Shown here in pieces: positions 24,302 to 34,744 of a stretch of DNA of 64,000 nt. The stretch is from Clostridium brassicae. Its GTDB lineage: Bacteria > Bacillota > Clostridia > Clostridiales > Clostridiaceae. The notes under the pieces are model-generated. The model did not search any database and was not told the DNA's origin. It saw only the letters and a program-made list of their open reading frames with translations. The stretch's first letter is position 1, and each line of letters begins with the position of its first letter. The stretch spans positions 62,001 through 126,000 of the forward strand of contig NZ_JAPQFJ010000004.1 of the NCBI RefSeq assembly GCF_026738875.1, written 5' to 3'. Both the position numbers and the translations under genes were made by a program.

Positions 24302-26287
24302 TTACATTATATCTATATTATATTTTTTCATCTTTCTATACATAGTACTTCTTCCTATTCCCAAAACTTTAGCTGCTGATGCTACATTTCCGCCTAACTC
24401 TTTTATAGTTTGAATAATTGCATTTTTTTCTATTTCTTCTAAAGAAACTAATTCTTTTTTATGTATTAATTCTCCTAGTATTTCTTTTCCCGTTATATGT
24501 GATGGTATATTTTCATAATTTAATATTGAATTTTGTTCTGCCATGTTTACTACTGTTTGCATTACATTTTGAAGTTCTCTAACATTACCTGGCCAACTAT
24601 AGCTAACCATACCTTTGTAAAAACTTTCGCTAATGCCTTTTATATATTTTTCTGTATCCTTACAAAATTTTTCTAAAAAGTATTGAACAAATATTTTAAT
24701 ATCTTCTTCTCTATTCCTTAAAGGTGGAGTATTAATTGTCATAACATTTATTCTATAAAACAAATCACTTCTAAAGTTCCCAAGCTCAACTTCTTTATTC
24801 AGGTCTTTATTAGTAGCGGCAATTACCCTTACATCAATTGGAATAACATCATGCCCTCCTACTCTTACAACAGTCCTATCTTCTAATACCCTAAGCAAAC
24901 TTACCTGAGCGTCTAAAGGCATATCCCCTATTTCATCTAAAAATATAGTTCCTCCATCGGCCAATTCAAATTTTCCAGGATGTCCTCCTCTTTTAGCCCC
25001 TGTAAAAGCTCCTTCTACGTATCCAAATAATTCACTTGAAACTAATTCCCTAGGTATTGCCCCACAATTTAAAAACACAAAAGGAAAATCTTTCCTATCA
25101 CTTTCATTGTGTATCGCTTGGGCAAACATCTCCTTTCCAGTTCCACTTTCTCCTTGAAGTAATATTGTTGTATTAGTTTTAGCAGAAATTGAGGATAACT
25201 TTATTGCCGATTTTATAGACTTACTCTCTCCAAGTATATCTTCAAACGTAAATTTAGCATTAGCTCCAACTATTTTATTAACTAAATTATGAATCTTTTT
25301 TTCTTCTCTAAAAGTTATAACTATACCTTCTCGTCCTCTATTATTTGGTGCTTTAATAGGAGTAATGTTTGCAATACATGTCTTTTTTTTCCCTGTTCGA
25401 GTTTTAAAGTGTATTTCTTCTTCCTCAAGCTTTCTAAAACTTTTTATATTCTTAATTATATCTTGTCGATTTCCTACACTAAGAATATTCTTAAAATGCT
25501 CTCCTATAATATCTTTTTCTTTAAATAGTAATAATTTTCTGGCAAATCTGTTTATGCTTACTATATTTCCACTACTATCAACCCTAATTATACCTTCTGA
25601 TATAGACTCAGTAATTTGATAAAATTTTTCACTTATATTTTCAAGTTCTTTATTTCTTTCTTCTAATTTAATCTCTTTTTCTATTGCCTCTGCAGCAGCT
25701 ACTACCATGCCCAATGTATGAGGATGAACAAGCCTATAATTTCCTGTCATACTCAAAACTCCTAATATGTCTCCATTTTTATCTCTTATAGGACAAGCTG
25801 ATGATGTTAAATTATGATATTTTTTTAAATAATGTTCTCCTCCTACGACCTGAATAGGCTCTCCAGTTATAAGTACTATACCTATAGCATTTGTTCCTAT
25901 AATTTCTTCTTTTACACTATACCCTTCACATAACCCACAAAAACTATAAATATTAATCAAACTTTCATTTCCTATATGATCCAAAACATATCCTTCTCTA
26001 TCAGTTAACCTAATTAAAAACTCAGTATCCTTTACTATTTTATATAAACTTTCCATAAAAGGTTTTGTAGTATTTAAAAGCGATGCAAATTGCTTACATC
26101 TTTTAAATAACTCATTTTTTTCAAGCTTCACAGAAAATTCATCTGAAAATGGATTTATTTTATGTTTCTTGCTGCGCTTCCATGATTCTGCTATAATATG
26201 TCTTATCTTTTTTGTATCTAATATATTTTTATTAATAAACTTTTCCCACCTTTTTACTATATCTTCATTATTATCCTGTAGCTGCAT
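24302..26287 (-). CDS. Sigma-54-dependent activator (GAF-PAS-AAA+-Fis, AcoR-like)
   Basis: Enhancer-binding protein that opens sigma-54 promoters. Domains: N-terminal helical region (IRHIIAESWKRSKKHKINPF), GAF (about residues 75-205, with GTNAIG and GGEHYLKKYH), PAS (about 215-320), AAA+ (about 345-570) with Walker A GESGTGKE, the sigma-54-contacting GAFTGA in GYVEGAFTGAKRGG, and Walker B GGTIFLDEIGD. A Fis-type helix-turn-helix ends the protein (ASAAKVLGIGRSTMYRKMKK). The domain order is that of AcoR/DhaR regulators. Nothing shows which ligand binds the sensor domains. Location directly upstream of a sigma-54 promoter and three palindromes indicates that the antiporter operon is a target. 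Confidence 0.92.
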   Translation of the reverse strand: MQLQDNNEDIVKRWEKFINKNILDTKKIRHIIAESWKRSKKHKINPFSDEFSVKLEKNELFKRCKQFASLLNTTKPFMESLYKIVKDTEFLIRLTDREGYVLDHIGNESLINIYSFCGLCEGYSVKEEIIGTNAIGIVLITGEPIQVVGGEHYLKKYHNLTSSACPIRDKNGDILGVLSMTGNYRLVHPHTLGMVVAAAEAIEKEIKLEERNKELENISEKFYQITESISEGIIRVDSSGNIVSINRFARKLLLFKEKDIIGEHFKNILSVGNRQDIIKNIKSFRKLEEEEIHFKTRTGKKKTCIANITPIKAPNNRGREGIVITFREEKKIHNLVNKIVGANAKFTFEDILGESKSIKSAIKLSSISAKTNTTILLQGESGTGKEMFAQAIHNESDRKDFPFVFLNCGAIPRELVSSELFGYVEGAFTGAKRGGHPGKFELADGGTIFLDEIGDMPLDAQVSLLRVLEDRTVVRVGGHDVIPIDVRVIAATNKDLNKEVELGNFRSDLFYRINVMTINTPPLRNREEDIKIFVQYFLEKFCKDTEKYIKGISESFYKGMVSYSWPGNVRELQNVMQTVVNMAEQNSILNYENIPSHITGKEILGELIHKKELVSLEEIEKNAIIQTIKELGGNVASAAKVLGIGRSTMYRKMKKYNIDIM

Positions 26288-26345
26288 TTTATCAAAATAA
26301 CCTCCTCTATTTGAGCCTAGTATTTACATTGTCCACCTTTTATAC

Positions 26346-26534
26346 TTATTTACCTTTATCATCTTCTTTTGTATTGTCCTTCTTTGATTTATACCAATCC
26401 TTTGGATCTTTTATCTCAAAAGGAAATATATTAGCATTAAATTCATCCCCTGAATCATCCATAGGCTTTTCAAAAATAACAGCAAATATAATGAATAACA
26501 CTACTCCTATTATTATATATAATAAAATTTTCAA
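26346..26534 (-). CDS. Small single-helix membrane protein
   Basis: A 62-residue protein with one N-terminal helix (KILLYIIIGVVLFIIFAVIF) and a hydrophilic, charged tail (DPKDWYKSKKDNTKEDDKGK). I place the start at TTG 26534, 5 nt after GGAGGAAGGTG; a GTG at 26552 sits inside that ribosome site. No family recognised. It lies 58 nt upstream of the sigma-54 activator, on the same strand. Confidence 0.6.
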   Translation of the reverse strand: MKILLYIIIGVVLFIIFAVIFEKPMDDSGDEFNANIFPFEIKDPKDWYKSKKDNTKEDDKGK

Positions 26535-26813
26535 GGGTTCACCTTCCTCCACTTATATACAATCTTATATATAATTATACTATTTTTATCATATAATTGT
26601 TAGTTATAAATACCATTCTTCTCTTCCATAGAATCTAATATCAATATGAAATTGAAAAATTATTATTAATAACATAATATATTTTTTACATACAAAAACA
26701 CCAGTAAATAATGAACTGCCCATAATTTAGTAGCTAGAATAACTAGTTCCCTATATAACCCTACTAACTTTAGTTCTATTCAAAATTCACTGGCTTTTTT
26801 AACACTTAAATTA
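26535..26813. other. AT-rich intergenic region
   Basis: Between the small membrane protein and the clpE terminator I find no frame with a ribosome site and no convincing structure. Confidence 0.4.
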
Positions 26814-26843
26814 AATATTTTCTCATAAAACAAAGAAAATATT
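26814..26843 (-). terminator. Terminator of clpE
   Basis: AATATTTTCT/AGAAAATATT, 10-bp stem with a 10-nt loop, 47 nt after the clpE stop. Confidence 0.6.
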
Positions 26844-26889
26844 GCTTTATTATTAATTTAAAATTTTTAGTCTATAAAAACAAAAACTT

Positions 26890-29241
26890 TTAACTTTCAA
26901 CCACTACTTTTCCATCTCTTAATTCTACCTTTATATGAGATCCCTCTTTAAGCTTGTTTTCAAGATATATTTCTGCAATTTCATCTTCAATATACCTTTG
27001 AATTGTTCTTCTTAAAGGTCTTGCACCATATTTTTCGTCATATCCTTTTTCTAATATAAAATCTTTTACTTCCTGAGAAACCTCTATAGTCATATTTTTT
27101 TCTAATACTTCATCTATAACTTCTTTAAGCATCAAATCTACTATACTGCGAAGTTCTTCTGTATTAAGTTGATTAAATACTATCACCTCGTCTACTCTGT
27201 TTAAAAACTCTGGTCTGAAAGTTTCCTTTAATGCTTCCTTAGCACTGTTTTCTAATGCAGCATATCCAGCATTATTAAATCCTATTCCATTGGACTTAAA
27301 GTTAGTTCCTGCATTAGAAGTCATGATAATTACTGTGTTTTCAAAGAAAACTGTTCTTCCTTGACTATCTGTAAGTCTTCCGTCTTCAAGAATTTGAAGA
27401 AGCATATTAAATACATCAGGATGAGCTTTTTCAATCTCATCTAAAAGTATTACTGAATAAGGTCTTCTTCTAATTTTCTCAGTTAATTGCCCCCCTTGAT
27501 CATATCCTATATATCCTGGAGGAGCTCCTATGAGCTTAGACACTGTATGTTTTTCCATATATTCTGACATATCTATTCTAATCATAGCATCTTCATTGCC
27601 AAAAAGCTCTACAGCTAATGCCTTTACTAATTCTGTTTTTCCAACACCCGTAGGTCCAACAAATATAAACGAAGCTGGCTTTTTCTTTTTTCTAAATCCT
27701 GAACGATTTCTTCTAATAGTTTTTGATAAACTCACTATAGCTTCATTCTGTCCAATGACTCTTTTATGAAGACTTTTTTCTAAACTTAATAGCTTCTTAG
27801 CTTCTTCTTCTGTAATTTTCTGTACTGGTATTTTAGTCCAAGCTTCTATAACATAAGCTATATCTTCAACTGTAATCTCTGATTTACCATTTTTTTCTTC
27901 AATTTCTTTTATTTCTTCCACAAGCTTACATTCTCTCATTTTATATTCTGCAGCTTTTTCATAATCATCATTTTCAGCAGCTCTTCTTTTATCATCTTGA
28001 AGATTTGATAACTCTTGTTTTAGACTTTCTAATTTAGTAAGATTCTTGTTCTTTAAATTTGCCCTTGAACCTGCTTCATCAATCACATCAATTGCTTTAT
28101 CTGGTAAAAATCTATCAGTAATATATCTTTGAGATAAATTTGCTGCTGCCTCTATTACTTTGTCAGATATTATTACTTTATGATAATCTTCATAATAACC
28201 TTTTATTCCTTTTAAAATTTCTATCGTATCCTCTACAGTAGGCTCATCAACTAATACCGGTTGAAATCTTCTCTCTAAAGCAGAATCCTTCTCAATATGT
28301 TTTCTATACTCTTCAAGAGTAGTTGCACCTATTAGCTGTATTTCTCCTTTTGCAAGAGCCGGTTTTAAAATATTAGCAGCGTTCATTGCTCCGCCTTGAA
28401 CTTCTCCCGCTCCCATAATATTATGAACTTCATCAATTATAAGAATGACATTTTCACTCTCTTTAGCTTCTTTTATAATTGATTTCATTCTACCTTCAAA
28501 TTGTCCTCTAAATTGTGTTCCTGCCACAATCGCTGTTAGATCAAGGAGGTATATTTCAGCATTTAGAAGCTTATGTGGCACTTCCTTATCTGCAATTTTC
28601 ACGGCTAATCCCTCTGCAATAGCTGTCTTACCTACCCCTGGCTCTCCAATCAATATCGGATTGTTTTTCGTTCTTCTGTTAAGTATTTGAATAACTCTAT
28701 CAATTTCCTTATCTCTTCCTATAATCCTATCAACTTCTTTGTTCTTTGCTTTATCCGTTAAATTTATTCCATATTTATCTAAATATTTCTTTTTATTTCT
28801 AAAATGCTTATTCTTTGATTTAGTTTTAGATTGCTCTCTTGTCCCTGAAAATTTTTCTTCATTATTATCATTAAATTCTTTATTCTCTAATGTAAACTCA
28901 TCCTCACTTGTAGCTTCTTCTTGAATTTCTTCTTCTCCTTGTTCTACAATCCCATCATCGTTTTTCATGAATGGAAATAATCCTTCAGATAAGTTAGAAA
29001 ACAACTCATTATTGCTTAATTCTTCAATATCTATATCTTGAAGCATTCCCTTCATTTGATCCGTAAGATTTTCAACTTCTTCTTTTGACATACCAGTTTG
29101 TTGCATCAACTGATCTATAACCGGAATTCCCATCTTTCTAGCGCAGTCTATACATAAACCTTGCATTTTAGGTTTTCCATCTATAATTTTTGAAATGAAT
29201 ATAGTTGCTATATTTTTATTACAAATAGAACACAATTTCAT
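26890..29241 (-). CDS. clpE: ClpE-type AAA+ unfoldase
   Basis: Class I Clp/Hsp100 ATPase that feeds substrates to ClpP. The N-terminus is a zinc finger (CSIC near residues 4-7, CIDC near 29-32), the mark of ClpE rather than ClpC. Then come AAA-1 with [13 protein letters not shown], a UVR coiled-coil ([13 protein letters not shown]), AAA-2 with [14 protein letters not shown], and a C-terminal D2-small domain with [13 protein letters not shown] 29241 is used because GGAGATG lies 5-8 nt before it; five upstream codons (to 29256) would include the ribosome site. Length is 783. No CtsR-type operator (repeated GGTCAAA) is visible upstream. Confidence 0.9.
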   Translation of the reverse strand: MKLCSICNKNIATIFISKIIDGKPKMQGLCIDCARKMGIPVIDQLMQQTGMSKEEVENLTDQMKGMLQDIDIEELSNNELFSNLSEGLFPFMKNDDGIVEQGEEEIQEEATSEDEFTLENKEFNDNNEEKFSGTREQSKTKSKNKHFRNKKKYLDKYGINLTDKAKNKEVDRIIGRDKEIDRVIQILNRRTKNNPILIGEPGVGKTAIAEGLAVKIADKEVPHKLLNAEIYLLDLTAIVAGTQFRGQFEGRMKSIIKEAKESENVILIIDEVHNIMGAGEVQGGAMNAANILKPALAKGEIQLIGATTLEEYRKHIEKDSALERRFQPVLVDEPTVEDTIEILKGIKGYYEDYHKVIISDKVIEAAANLSQRYITDRFLPDKAIDVIDEAGSRANLKNKNLTKLESLKQELSNLQDDKRRAAENDDYEKAAEYKMRECKLVEEIKEIEEKNGKSEITVEDIAYVIEAWTKIPVQKITEEEAKKLLSLEKSLHKRVIGQNEAIVSLSKTIRRNRSGFRKKKKPASFIFVGPTGVGKTELVKALAVELFGNEDAMIRIDMSEYMEKHTVSKLIGAPPGYIGYDQGGQLTEKIRRRPYSVILLDEIEKAHPDVFNMLLQILEDGRLTDSQGRTVFFENTVIIMTSNAGTNFKSNGIGFNNAGYAALENSAKEALKETFRPEFLNRVDEVIVFNQLNTEELRSIVDLMLKEVIDEVLEKNMTIEVSQEVKDFILEKGYDEKYGARPLRRTIQRYIEDEIAEIYLENKLKEGSHIKVELRDGKVVVES

Positions 29242-29354
29242 AAAAATCATCTCCATATTTTTTATATGCTAATTATAATATTATTGTGATTACAGTATAT
29301 CATATCTAACTATATTATTTTATTAAATATTCAGGGAAAAATAAAGAGTATTCT

Positions 29355-29390
29355 AAGTTTTATATGGAGTTTTTACTTCATATAAAACTT
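29355..29390. promoter_or_regulatory. Long palindrome upstream of clpE
   Basis: AAGTTTTATATG (29355-29366) pairs with CATATAAAACTT (29379-29390); inside, AGT/ACT extends the stem around a T-rich loop. There is no T run on either side, so a terminator is unlikely. It lies 114 nt upstream of the clpE start. The remainder of the 29242-29583 gap shows no gene. Confidence 0.4.
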
Positions 29391-29583
29391 AAAAACCATT
29401 ATACAGTACAGAAGTACCACTTAACTGAATTTTATTAACAATAATGTGCAGTAGCAGTAGATAAACCGTAAAATCATCTTTTTACTAAGTATCTTTATGT
29501 ATCTTTATATCGATTTTATAACTTATAAATAATATATGTGTATGCAATCCTCTTAGTCAACTCTTATTATATAAAAACAAAAC

Positions 29584-29609
29584 ACTCATAGACTAGTATG
29601 TCTATGAGT
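29584..29609 (-). terminator. Terminator of the VCBS-like gene
   Basis: ACTCATAGAC/GTCTATGAGT with a 6-nt loop, followed on the minus strand by a T-rich tract. Confidence 0.75.
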
Positions 29610-29656
29610 AATACCTATAGCCACTATTATTCCCTATTTAATAATAAATATAAAGT

Positions 29657-30388
29657 TTATATCTTATATTCTCTTCCAAACAAAGCAACTTCAGCATATT
29701 CAGGCTTAAATTTAGTACCGTCCCAAGTTAAAAGTGTCTGTACATTACCTAACGCATCAGCATTATATCTTCCTGCAATTCTTTGTATTGCTAGTAAATC
29801 ATAAGTATTTCTTCTTGAATTTCTATCTGTAACTACAGGCCAAAGTCCACCTAATGGATTTACCCATCCCATCAAAGGCTCTTTTAATGTACCATCTGGA
29901 TTATATATATCAGAAAGATACTCTGGATCTCTATAACTTATATCAATAGTATAAATCTCCTTCATTTTTTTGTTTATAACATCCACCTTATAATTATTGC
30001 GATATATAACCTCATATTGATATTCTTGATTAAAATCTTCATAATCAAATATCAACCTTAGAATATTGTTTTTTAAAGAATATATATAGTAATATGCAAG
30101 CCCCCCACTTCCTCCTGAATCTATACTTATCTTTATATCTTTAACTTTGTCTTGAGTAAAATCAGCTAAGAACAATCTTGCTCCATACCCAGCATTAGTT
30201 TCAAGAGGTACATATAATCTACGGCTTGTTAATCCATCTTCAATAACCAAAGCTATATTTTTTTCAAATATAGCCTCTTCACTTTCCTTATTCCCTATAA
30301 GATATACTCTATCTATTATTCCATCACCATTTACATCTCCTACTTTAAAATCTAATATATAAGTATGATTTAATTGGTAATTTTTCAT
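29657..30388 (-). CDS. VCBS/FG-GAP-repeat-like protein
   Basis: The 243-residue protein has a calcium-loop-like repeat (FKVGDVNGDGIIDRVYLIG), then a related segment (LFLADFTQDKVKDIKISIDSG). The C-terminus has a conserved GGLWPVVTDRN and IQRIAGRYNADALG. Such proteins in clostridia are annotated as VCBS-repeat proteins; some are spore-associated, but I cannot show that here. There is no signal peptide. The start is ATG 30388, 8 nt after GGAGG, rather than an in-frame ATG at 30412 without a ribosome site. It is a single-gene unit. Confidence 0.7.
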   Translation of the reverse strand: MKNYQLNHTYILDFKVGDVNGDGIIDRVYLIGNKESEEAIFEKNIALVIEDGLTSRRLYVPLETNAGYGARLFLADFTQDKVKDIKISIDSGGSGGLAYYYIYSLKNNILRLIFDYEDFNQEYQYEVIYRNNYKVDVINKKMKEIYTIDISYRDPEYLSDIYNPDGTLKEPLMGWVNPLGGLWPVVTDRNSRRNTYDLLAIQRIAGRYNADALGNVQTLLTWDGTKFKPEYAEVALFGREYKI

Positions 30389-30533
30389 TAAGCTTACCTC
30401 CAAATTAATCAATCCTTATATAATATGATTACTTATTCATTAATGTACTTATATATTACCTATATAGTGATAGTATTAAGTAAAGTTCTAGTCTATAAAT
30501 ATTTCTACTAAACATACCTTATATTTTTATAAA

Positions 30534-30564
30534 AGCTACTAGTGACTCGTGGATACTAGTAGCT
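30534..30564 (-). terminator. Terminator of the ABC exporter operon
   Basis: AGCTACTAGT/ACTAGTAGCT, 10-bp arms with an 11-nt loop, 27 nt after the operon. Confidence 0.65.
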
Positions 30565-30590
30565 CATTCATTTAAAATATTAATGTAATC

Positions 30591-32468
30591 TTAAACAGCC
30601 TCTTTTTCTAAACTCCCACTAGTAAACTGACTATTATAAAGATCAGCATAAAATCCTTTTTGCTCTAAAAGTTCTTCATGATTGCCTTTTTCAATAACAC
30701 TACCATTATTCATAACAAGTATTAAATCTGCATCACGAATTGTTGATAGCCTATGTGCAATAACAAAACTTGTTCTTCCTTTCATTAACTCTGCCATAGC
30801 TTTTTGTATATAAATTTCTGTTCTTGTATCAACGCTACTTGTAGCCTCATCAAGAATTAATATAGATGGATTAGCAAGTATTGCCCTGGCAATAGTCAAA
30901 AGTTGTTTTTGTCCTTGTGAAATATTAGAAGCCTCCTCATTTAGTACTGTATCGTATCCCTCTGGAAGAGTCCTAATAAAATGGTCAGCATGAGCCGCTT
31001 TCGCTGCATTAATAATCTCTTCTTCTGTAGCTCCTTCACGCCCATATCCTATATTATCTCTTATGCTACCATTAAAAAGCCATGTATCTTGTAGTACCAT
31101 ACCAAAATTGCTTCGTAAATTACCTCGCTGTAAGTTTCTAATATCAATACCATCAATAGTAATTCTACCTTCATTTATTTCATAGAAACGCATTAATAAA
31201 TTTACTAAAGTTGTTTTACCTGCTCCAGTTGGCCCTACAATAGCAATCGTCTGCCCTTGTTTTACATCTATATTCATATCTTCAATAAGAGTTATTTCTT
31301 CATTATATCCAAATCTAACGTGCTCAAATTTAACTTCACCTTTTGGTGATTCTAAAATTTTTGAATCAACACTATCCTCAATTTCCTCAATTTCATCAAG
31401 AAGTTCAAAAACGCGTTCAGCTGATGCAACAGTAGATTGAAGAATATTAGCTATATTTGCTGTTTGAACTATTGGTTGAGTAAACTGCTTAGAATATTGA
31501 ATAAATGCTTGTATGTCACCAATCTCAATTTTCTTTTTAGTTACCATAATTCCTCCAACTACACATATAAGTACATATCCTATATTATTTATAAAAGTTA
31601 GTAGAGGCATTATAATCCCAGAAACAAACTGAGCTTTCCATCCTTCTTCGTAAAGTCTTTCATTAATCTCATTGAATTTATCAATAGAGTCCCCCTCACG
31701 ACCAAAAGCTTTCACTATCTTATGTCCTGTATACATCTCTTCCACATGCCCATTTAAATTGCCTAGTTCCTTTTGCTGGCCTGAAAAATATTTTTGTGAA
31801 GTAGACGCTATTTTTTTTGTCACAATAGCACAAAGTGGCAAAGTTACAAAAGCAATAAGAGTCATAAGTGGGCTTATTGTAAACATCATAATTATAACCC
31901 CTACAATAGTCACCACAGATGTAATAAGTTGTGTTAAACTTTGTTGTAATGTAGTGGCAATATTATCAACATCATTTGTAACACGACTTAAAATTTCACC
32001 ATGAGTACGTGAATCAAAAAATTTAAGTGGTAAACGCTGAAGTTTATCATTTATATCTTTACGCATTTCTAAAACTGTTTTCTGTGCAACTCCAGCCATA
32101 ATGAATTGTTGAATATAGCTAAAAAATGCACTAATTGCATAAAGAACTATTAAAATCAAAAGTATGTGTTTTATATATTCAAAATCAACACTAGGAATAG
32201 GCTTGTGCATCTTTGCTGCCATAAATTTAGCCATAAGTCCTTCAAATAATTTAGTTGTAGCTCTTCCCATAATTTTAGGACTTACAATGCTAAAAACTGT
32301 ACTCAAAATAGCCATAAAAAATACTACAATAAGTTGACCTCTTCGTGGTTTTAAATATTTGAGAAGTCTTTTAAGTGTCCCTTTAAAATCTTTTGCTTTT
32401 TCTACAGGCATCCCCATATGTGGTCCCATGTGTCCACCTGACCTAGCTCCCTTTTTCTGATCACTCAT
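30591..32468 (-). CDS. ABC exporter half-transporter, partner B
   Basis: The 625-residue fused permease-ATPase has a Gly/Met-rich N-terminus (GGHMGPHMGMPVEKAKD), six helices (about residues 45-330) and an ATPase domain with Walker A GPTGAGKTT and Walker B ILILDEATSSVD (catalytic Glu present). The signature is ISQGQKQ instead of LSGGQ. In heterodimeric exporters such as TM287/288, LmrCD and BmrCD, one partner has this altered signature and the other lacks the catalytic Glu; the upstream gene matches that. A four-nt ATGA overlap couples the two genes. Confidence 0.9.
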   Translation of the reverse strand: MSDQKKGARSGGHMGPHMGMPVEKAKDFKGTLKRLLKYLKPRRGQLIVVFFMAILSTVFSIVSPKIMGRATTKLFEGLMAKFMAAKMHKPIPSVDFEYIKHILLILIVLYAISAFFSYIQQFIMAGVAQKTVLEMRKDINDKLQRLPLKFFDSRTHGEILSRVTNDVDNIATTLQQSLTQLITSVVTIVGVIIMMFTISPLMTLIAFVTLPLCAIVTKKIASTSQKYFSGQQKELGNLNGHVEEMYTGHKIVKAFGREGDSIDKFNEINERLYEEGWKAQFVSGIIMPLLTFINNIGYVLICVVGGIMVTKKKIEIGDIQAFIQYSKQFTQPIVQTANIANILQSTVASAERVFELLDEIEEIEDSVDSKILESPKGEVKFEHVRFGYNEEITLIEDMNIDVKQGQTIAIVGPTGAGKTTLVNLLMRFYEINEGRITIDGIDIRNLQRGNLRSNFGMVLQDTWLFNGSIRDNIGYGREGATEEEIINAAKAAHADHFIRTLPEGYDTVLNEEASNISQGQKQLLTIARAILANPSILILDEATSSVDTRTEIYIQKAMAELMKGRTSFVIAHRLSTIRDADLILVMNNGSVIEKGNHEELLEQKGFYADLYNSQFTSGSLEKEAV

Positions 32469-34192
32469 GCTATCTCCTCCTCTGAAAGTTGCGAAGCTAC
32501 AATTTCACGATATATACTACAATCATTTAAAAGTTCCTTATGTTTCCCCATTCCTACAACTTCACCTTCATCTAAAACTATAATTCTATCAGCATCCATA
32601 ACAGTACTAACTCTTTGGGCGACAATAATCACAGTAGAATCTGTGGTCTCCTTTCTTAAAGCAGACCTAAGTTTAGCATCTGTCTTAAAATCAAGAGCTG
32701 AGAAACTATCATCAAATATATATATCTCAGGCCTTCTAACTAAAGCACGTGCAATAGAAAGTCTCTGCTTTTGTCCCCCAGAAACATTAGTTCCGCCTTG
32801 CGCTATAATAGAGTTAAACCCATCTTTCATATTTGATATAAACTCCATAGCTTGAGCTGTTTCAGCTGCACATTTAACATCTTCATCGCTAGCATTATCT
32901 TTACCATATTTAATATTTTCCCTTATTGAACCGGTAAAAATAACTGACTTCTGAGGAACAAATCCAATTTTATTTCTAAGACTTTCCTGACTCATTTCTC
33001 GTACATCCATATCATCAATTAGAATACTCCCACTATCAATATCATAAAATCTAGGAATAAGACTTATCATTGTAGACTTTCCTGAACCCGTTCCTCCAAT
33101 AATGGCTGTTGTCTCTCCTGGTTTTGCCATAAAACTAATATTATTTATAGCTGGTTGTTCTGCCCCTGGATAACTAAAAGTTACATTCTTAAATTCAACA
33201 TATCCTCTTTTGCTATTAGAATTCTTAAGATTTTCAGCATCTTTAATTTCTGGTTCAATATCCAAAACCTCATTAATTCTTACTGCTGAAGCTGAGGCAC
33301 GAGGTATCATAACAAACATCATTGAAACCATTATTAATGAAAACATGATCTGCATTGCATATTGAATAAATGCCATCAAATCTCCAACTTGCATCTTTCC
33401 ATTATCTATACGAATACCTCCGAACCAAATGATAGCAATTGATGTGAAGTTAAGTACTACCATCATAACTGGCATTAGTGTTGCTAATATCTTATTTACT
33501 TTAATAGCTGTATCAGTAAGATCATTGTTAGCTTCATCAAAACGCTTTTTCTCATGATCAATACGGTTAAATGCACGTATTACTCTAATACCAACTAATT
33601 CCTCACGAACAACAAGATTTAGTTTGTCAATTTTTACTTGCATTGCTTTAAAAAGAGGTATTCCTGTTCTAGCTATTATAAATATAGCCAAAACAAGTAC
33701 TGGAATAACAGCAACAAGAACGAGAGATAATCCCGCATCCTTTGATACTGCCATAATAATACCACCAATACACATCATAGGAGCACTAACCATCATACGA
33801 AGCATTATCATAAGCACTTGTTGAACTTGAGTAATATCATTTGTAGTTCTTGTAATAAGAGAGGCTGTACCTATCTTATCAAACTCTTGTAGTGAAAAAC
33901 TCTCAACTTTTGAAAAAACCTTATTACGTAGAATTTTTCCAAGTCCTGTTGCAGCTTTTGAAGATAGGAAATTAGCCAATACTATACATATAGTTCCACC
34001 TGCAGCAACAAGAAGCATCAATCCTCCAATTTTTAAAATATAATTAGTATCACCATTAACTATGCCTTTGTTAACAATATCCGACATCAATGTTGGTAAA
34101 TACAATTCAGAAATTGATTGAAAAAAAACAAGTATAAAAACTGCAACTATATACGATGTATATGGTTTTAAAAATCTAAATAATTTTATCAT
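32465..34192 (-). CDS. ABC exporter half-transporter, partner A (degenerate Walker B)
   Basis: The 575-residue protein has six helices and an ATPase domain with Walker A GGTGSGKST and the canonical signature VSGGQKQ. Walker B reads IYIFDDSFSALD, so the catalytic Glu is Asp. With the partner it would form one canonical and one degenerate ATP site, as in LmrCD/TM287-288-type multidrug exporters. The start is ATG 34192 with GGAG upstream; TTG 34198 is an alternative. It lies about 80 nt downstream of a MarR regulator gene. Confidence 0.9.
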   Translation of the reverse strand: MIKLFRFLKPYTSYIVAVFILVFFQSISELYLPTLMSDIVNKGIVNGDTNYILKIGGLMLLVAAGGTICIVLANFLSSKAATGLGKILRNKVFSKVESFSLQEFDKIGTASLITRTTNDITQVQQVLMIMLRMMVSAPMMCIGGIIMAVSKDAGLSLVLVAVIPVLVLAIFIIARTGIPLFKAMQVKIDKLNLVVREELVGIRVIRAFNRIDHEKKRFDEANNDLTDTAIKVNKILATLMPVMMVVLNFTSIAIIWFGGIRIDNGKMQVGDLMAFIQYAMQIMFSLIMVSMMFVMIPRASASAVRINEVLDIEPEIKDAENLKNSNSKRGYVEFKNVTFSYPGAEQPAINNISFMAKPGETTAIIGGTGSGKSTMISLIPRFYDIDSGSILIDDMDVREMSQESLRNKIGFVPQKSVIFTGSIRENIKYGKDNASDEDVKCAAETAQAMEFISNMKDGFNSIIAQGGTNVSGGQKQRLSIARALVRRPEIYIFDDSFSALDFKTDAKLRSALRKETTDSTVIIVAQRVSTVMDADRIIVLDEGEVVGMGKHKELLNDCSIYREIVASQLSEEEIA

Positions 34193-34273
34193 AAGCAATC
34201 ATCTCCATTTATTTGAAATTATCAATTTCTAATCTCACATATTGTAAATTCAATACAAAATATTTAAAATAAG

Positions 34274-34285
34274 TTAGCCGTCTAA
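34274..34285. promoter_or_regulatory. Inverted repeat TTAG-N4-CTAA at the marR stop
   Basis: TTAG-CCGT-CTAA spans the marR stop codon, before the ABC genes. It resembles the site at 34745-34756 and may be a second MarR-type operator. Confidence 0.35.
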
Positions 34286-34726
34286 TTTATTTTCTTCTTC
34301 TTTTGAAAGATTATCTTTCATTTGTATAAATAATCTACGAAGTAAAACTTTCTCTTCTATTGTAAAACCATTAAAACATTCTGAATCTATAATTTTTATA
34401 ATTTCTTTTACTTTCTCACAAATTTCTTTACCTTGTTGTGTAAGATATACCCTTGAAACACGTTGATCTTCAGTATCTAATCTTCTTCCCACAAGTTCTG
34501 CTTTCTCCATTCTTCTAAGCATAACTGTAATGGTAGAAGGTTTTATCTTAAGCTTATCCGCTAACTCCCTCTGGCTTTGTCCATCATTATGATATAATGC
34601 CATTAGCATTGGTGGTTGTCCTGGATAAATTCCTATTTTTTCAAGAAGCATATGAGTACGATGATAATGAAGCCTTATTACTTGTATAAAAGTATGATAT
34701 AGTGAATCATGTTCACAAAAGTTCAT
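34274..34726 (-). CDS. MarR-family regulator of the ABC exporter
   Basis: The 150-residue winged-helix protein has SQRELADKLKIKPSTITVMLRRMEKAELVGRR spanning helix-turn-helix and wing, followed by DTEDQRVSRVYLT, as in MarR proteins. It is the first gene of a unit with the two exporter genes; MarR proteins in this position usually repress such exporters and respond to drugs. A perfect TTAGC-N2-GCTAA lies 19 nt before its start and could be the autoregulatory operator. Confidence 0.92.
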   Translation of the reverse strand: MNFCEHDSLYHTFIQVIRLHYHRTHMLLEKIGIYPGQPPMLMALYHNDGQSQRELADKLKIKPSTITVMLRRMEKAELVGRRLDTEDQRVSRVYLTQQGKEICEKVKEIIKIIDSECFNGFTIEEKVLLRRLFIQMKDNLSKEEENKLDG

Positions 34727-34744
34727 TTATATCCCTCCATTTAT

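Noticed and set aside
29242-29656. CtsR operator upstream of clpE
   Set aside because: No tandem GGTCAAA heptads are found on either strand.
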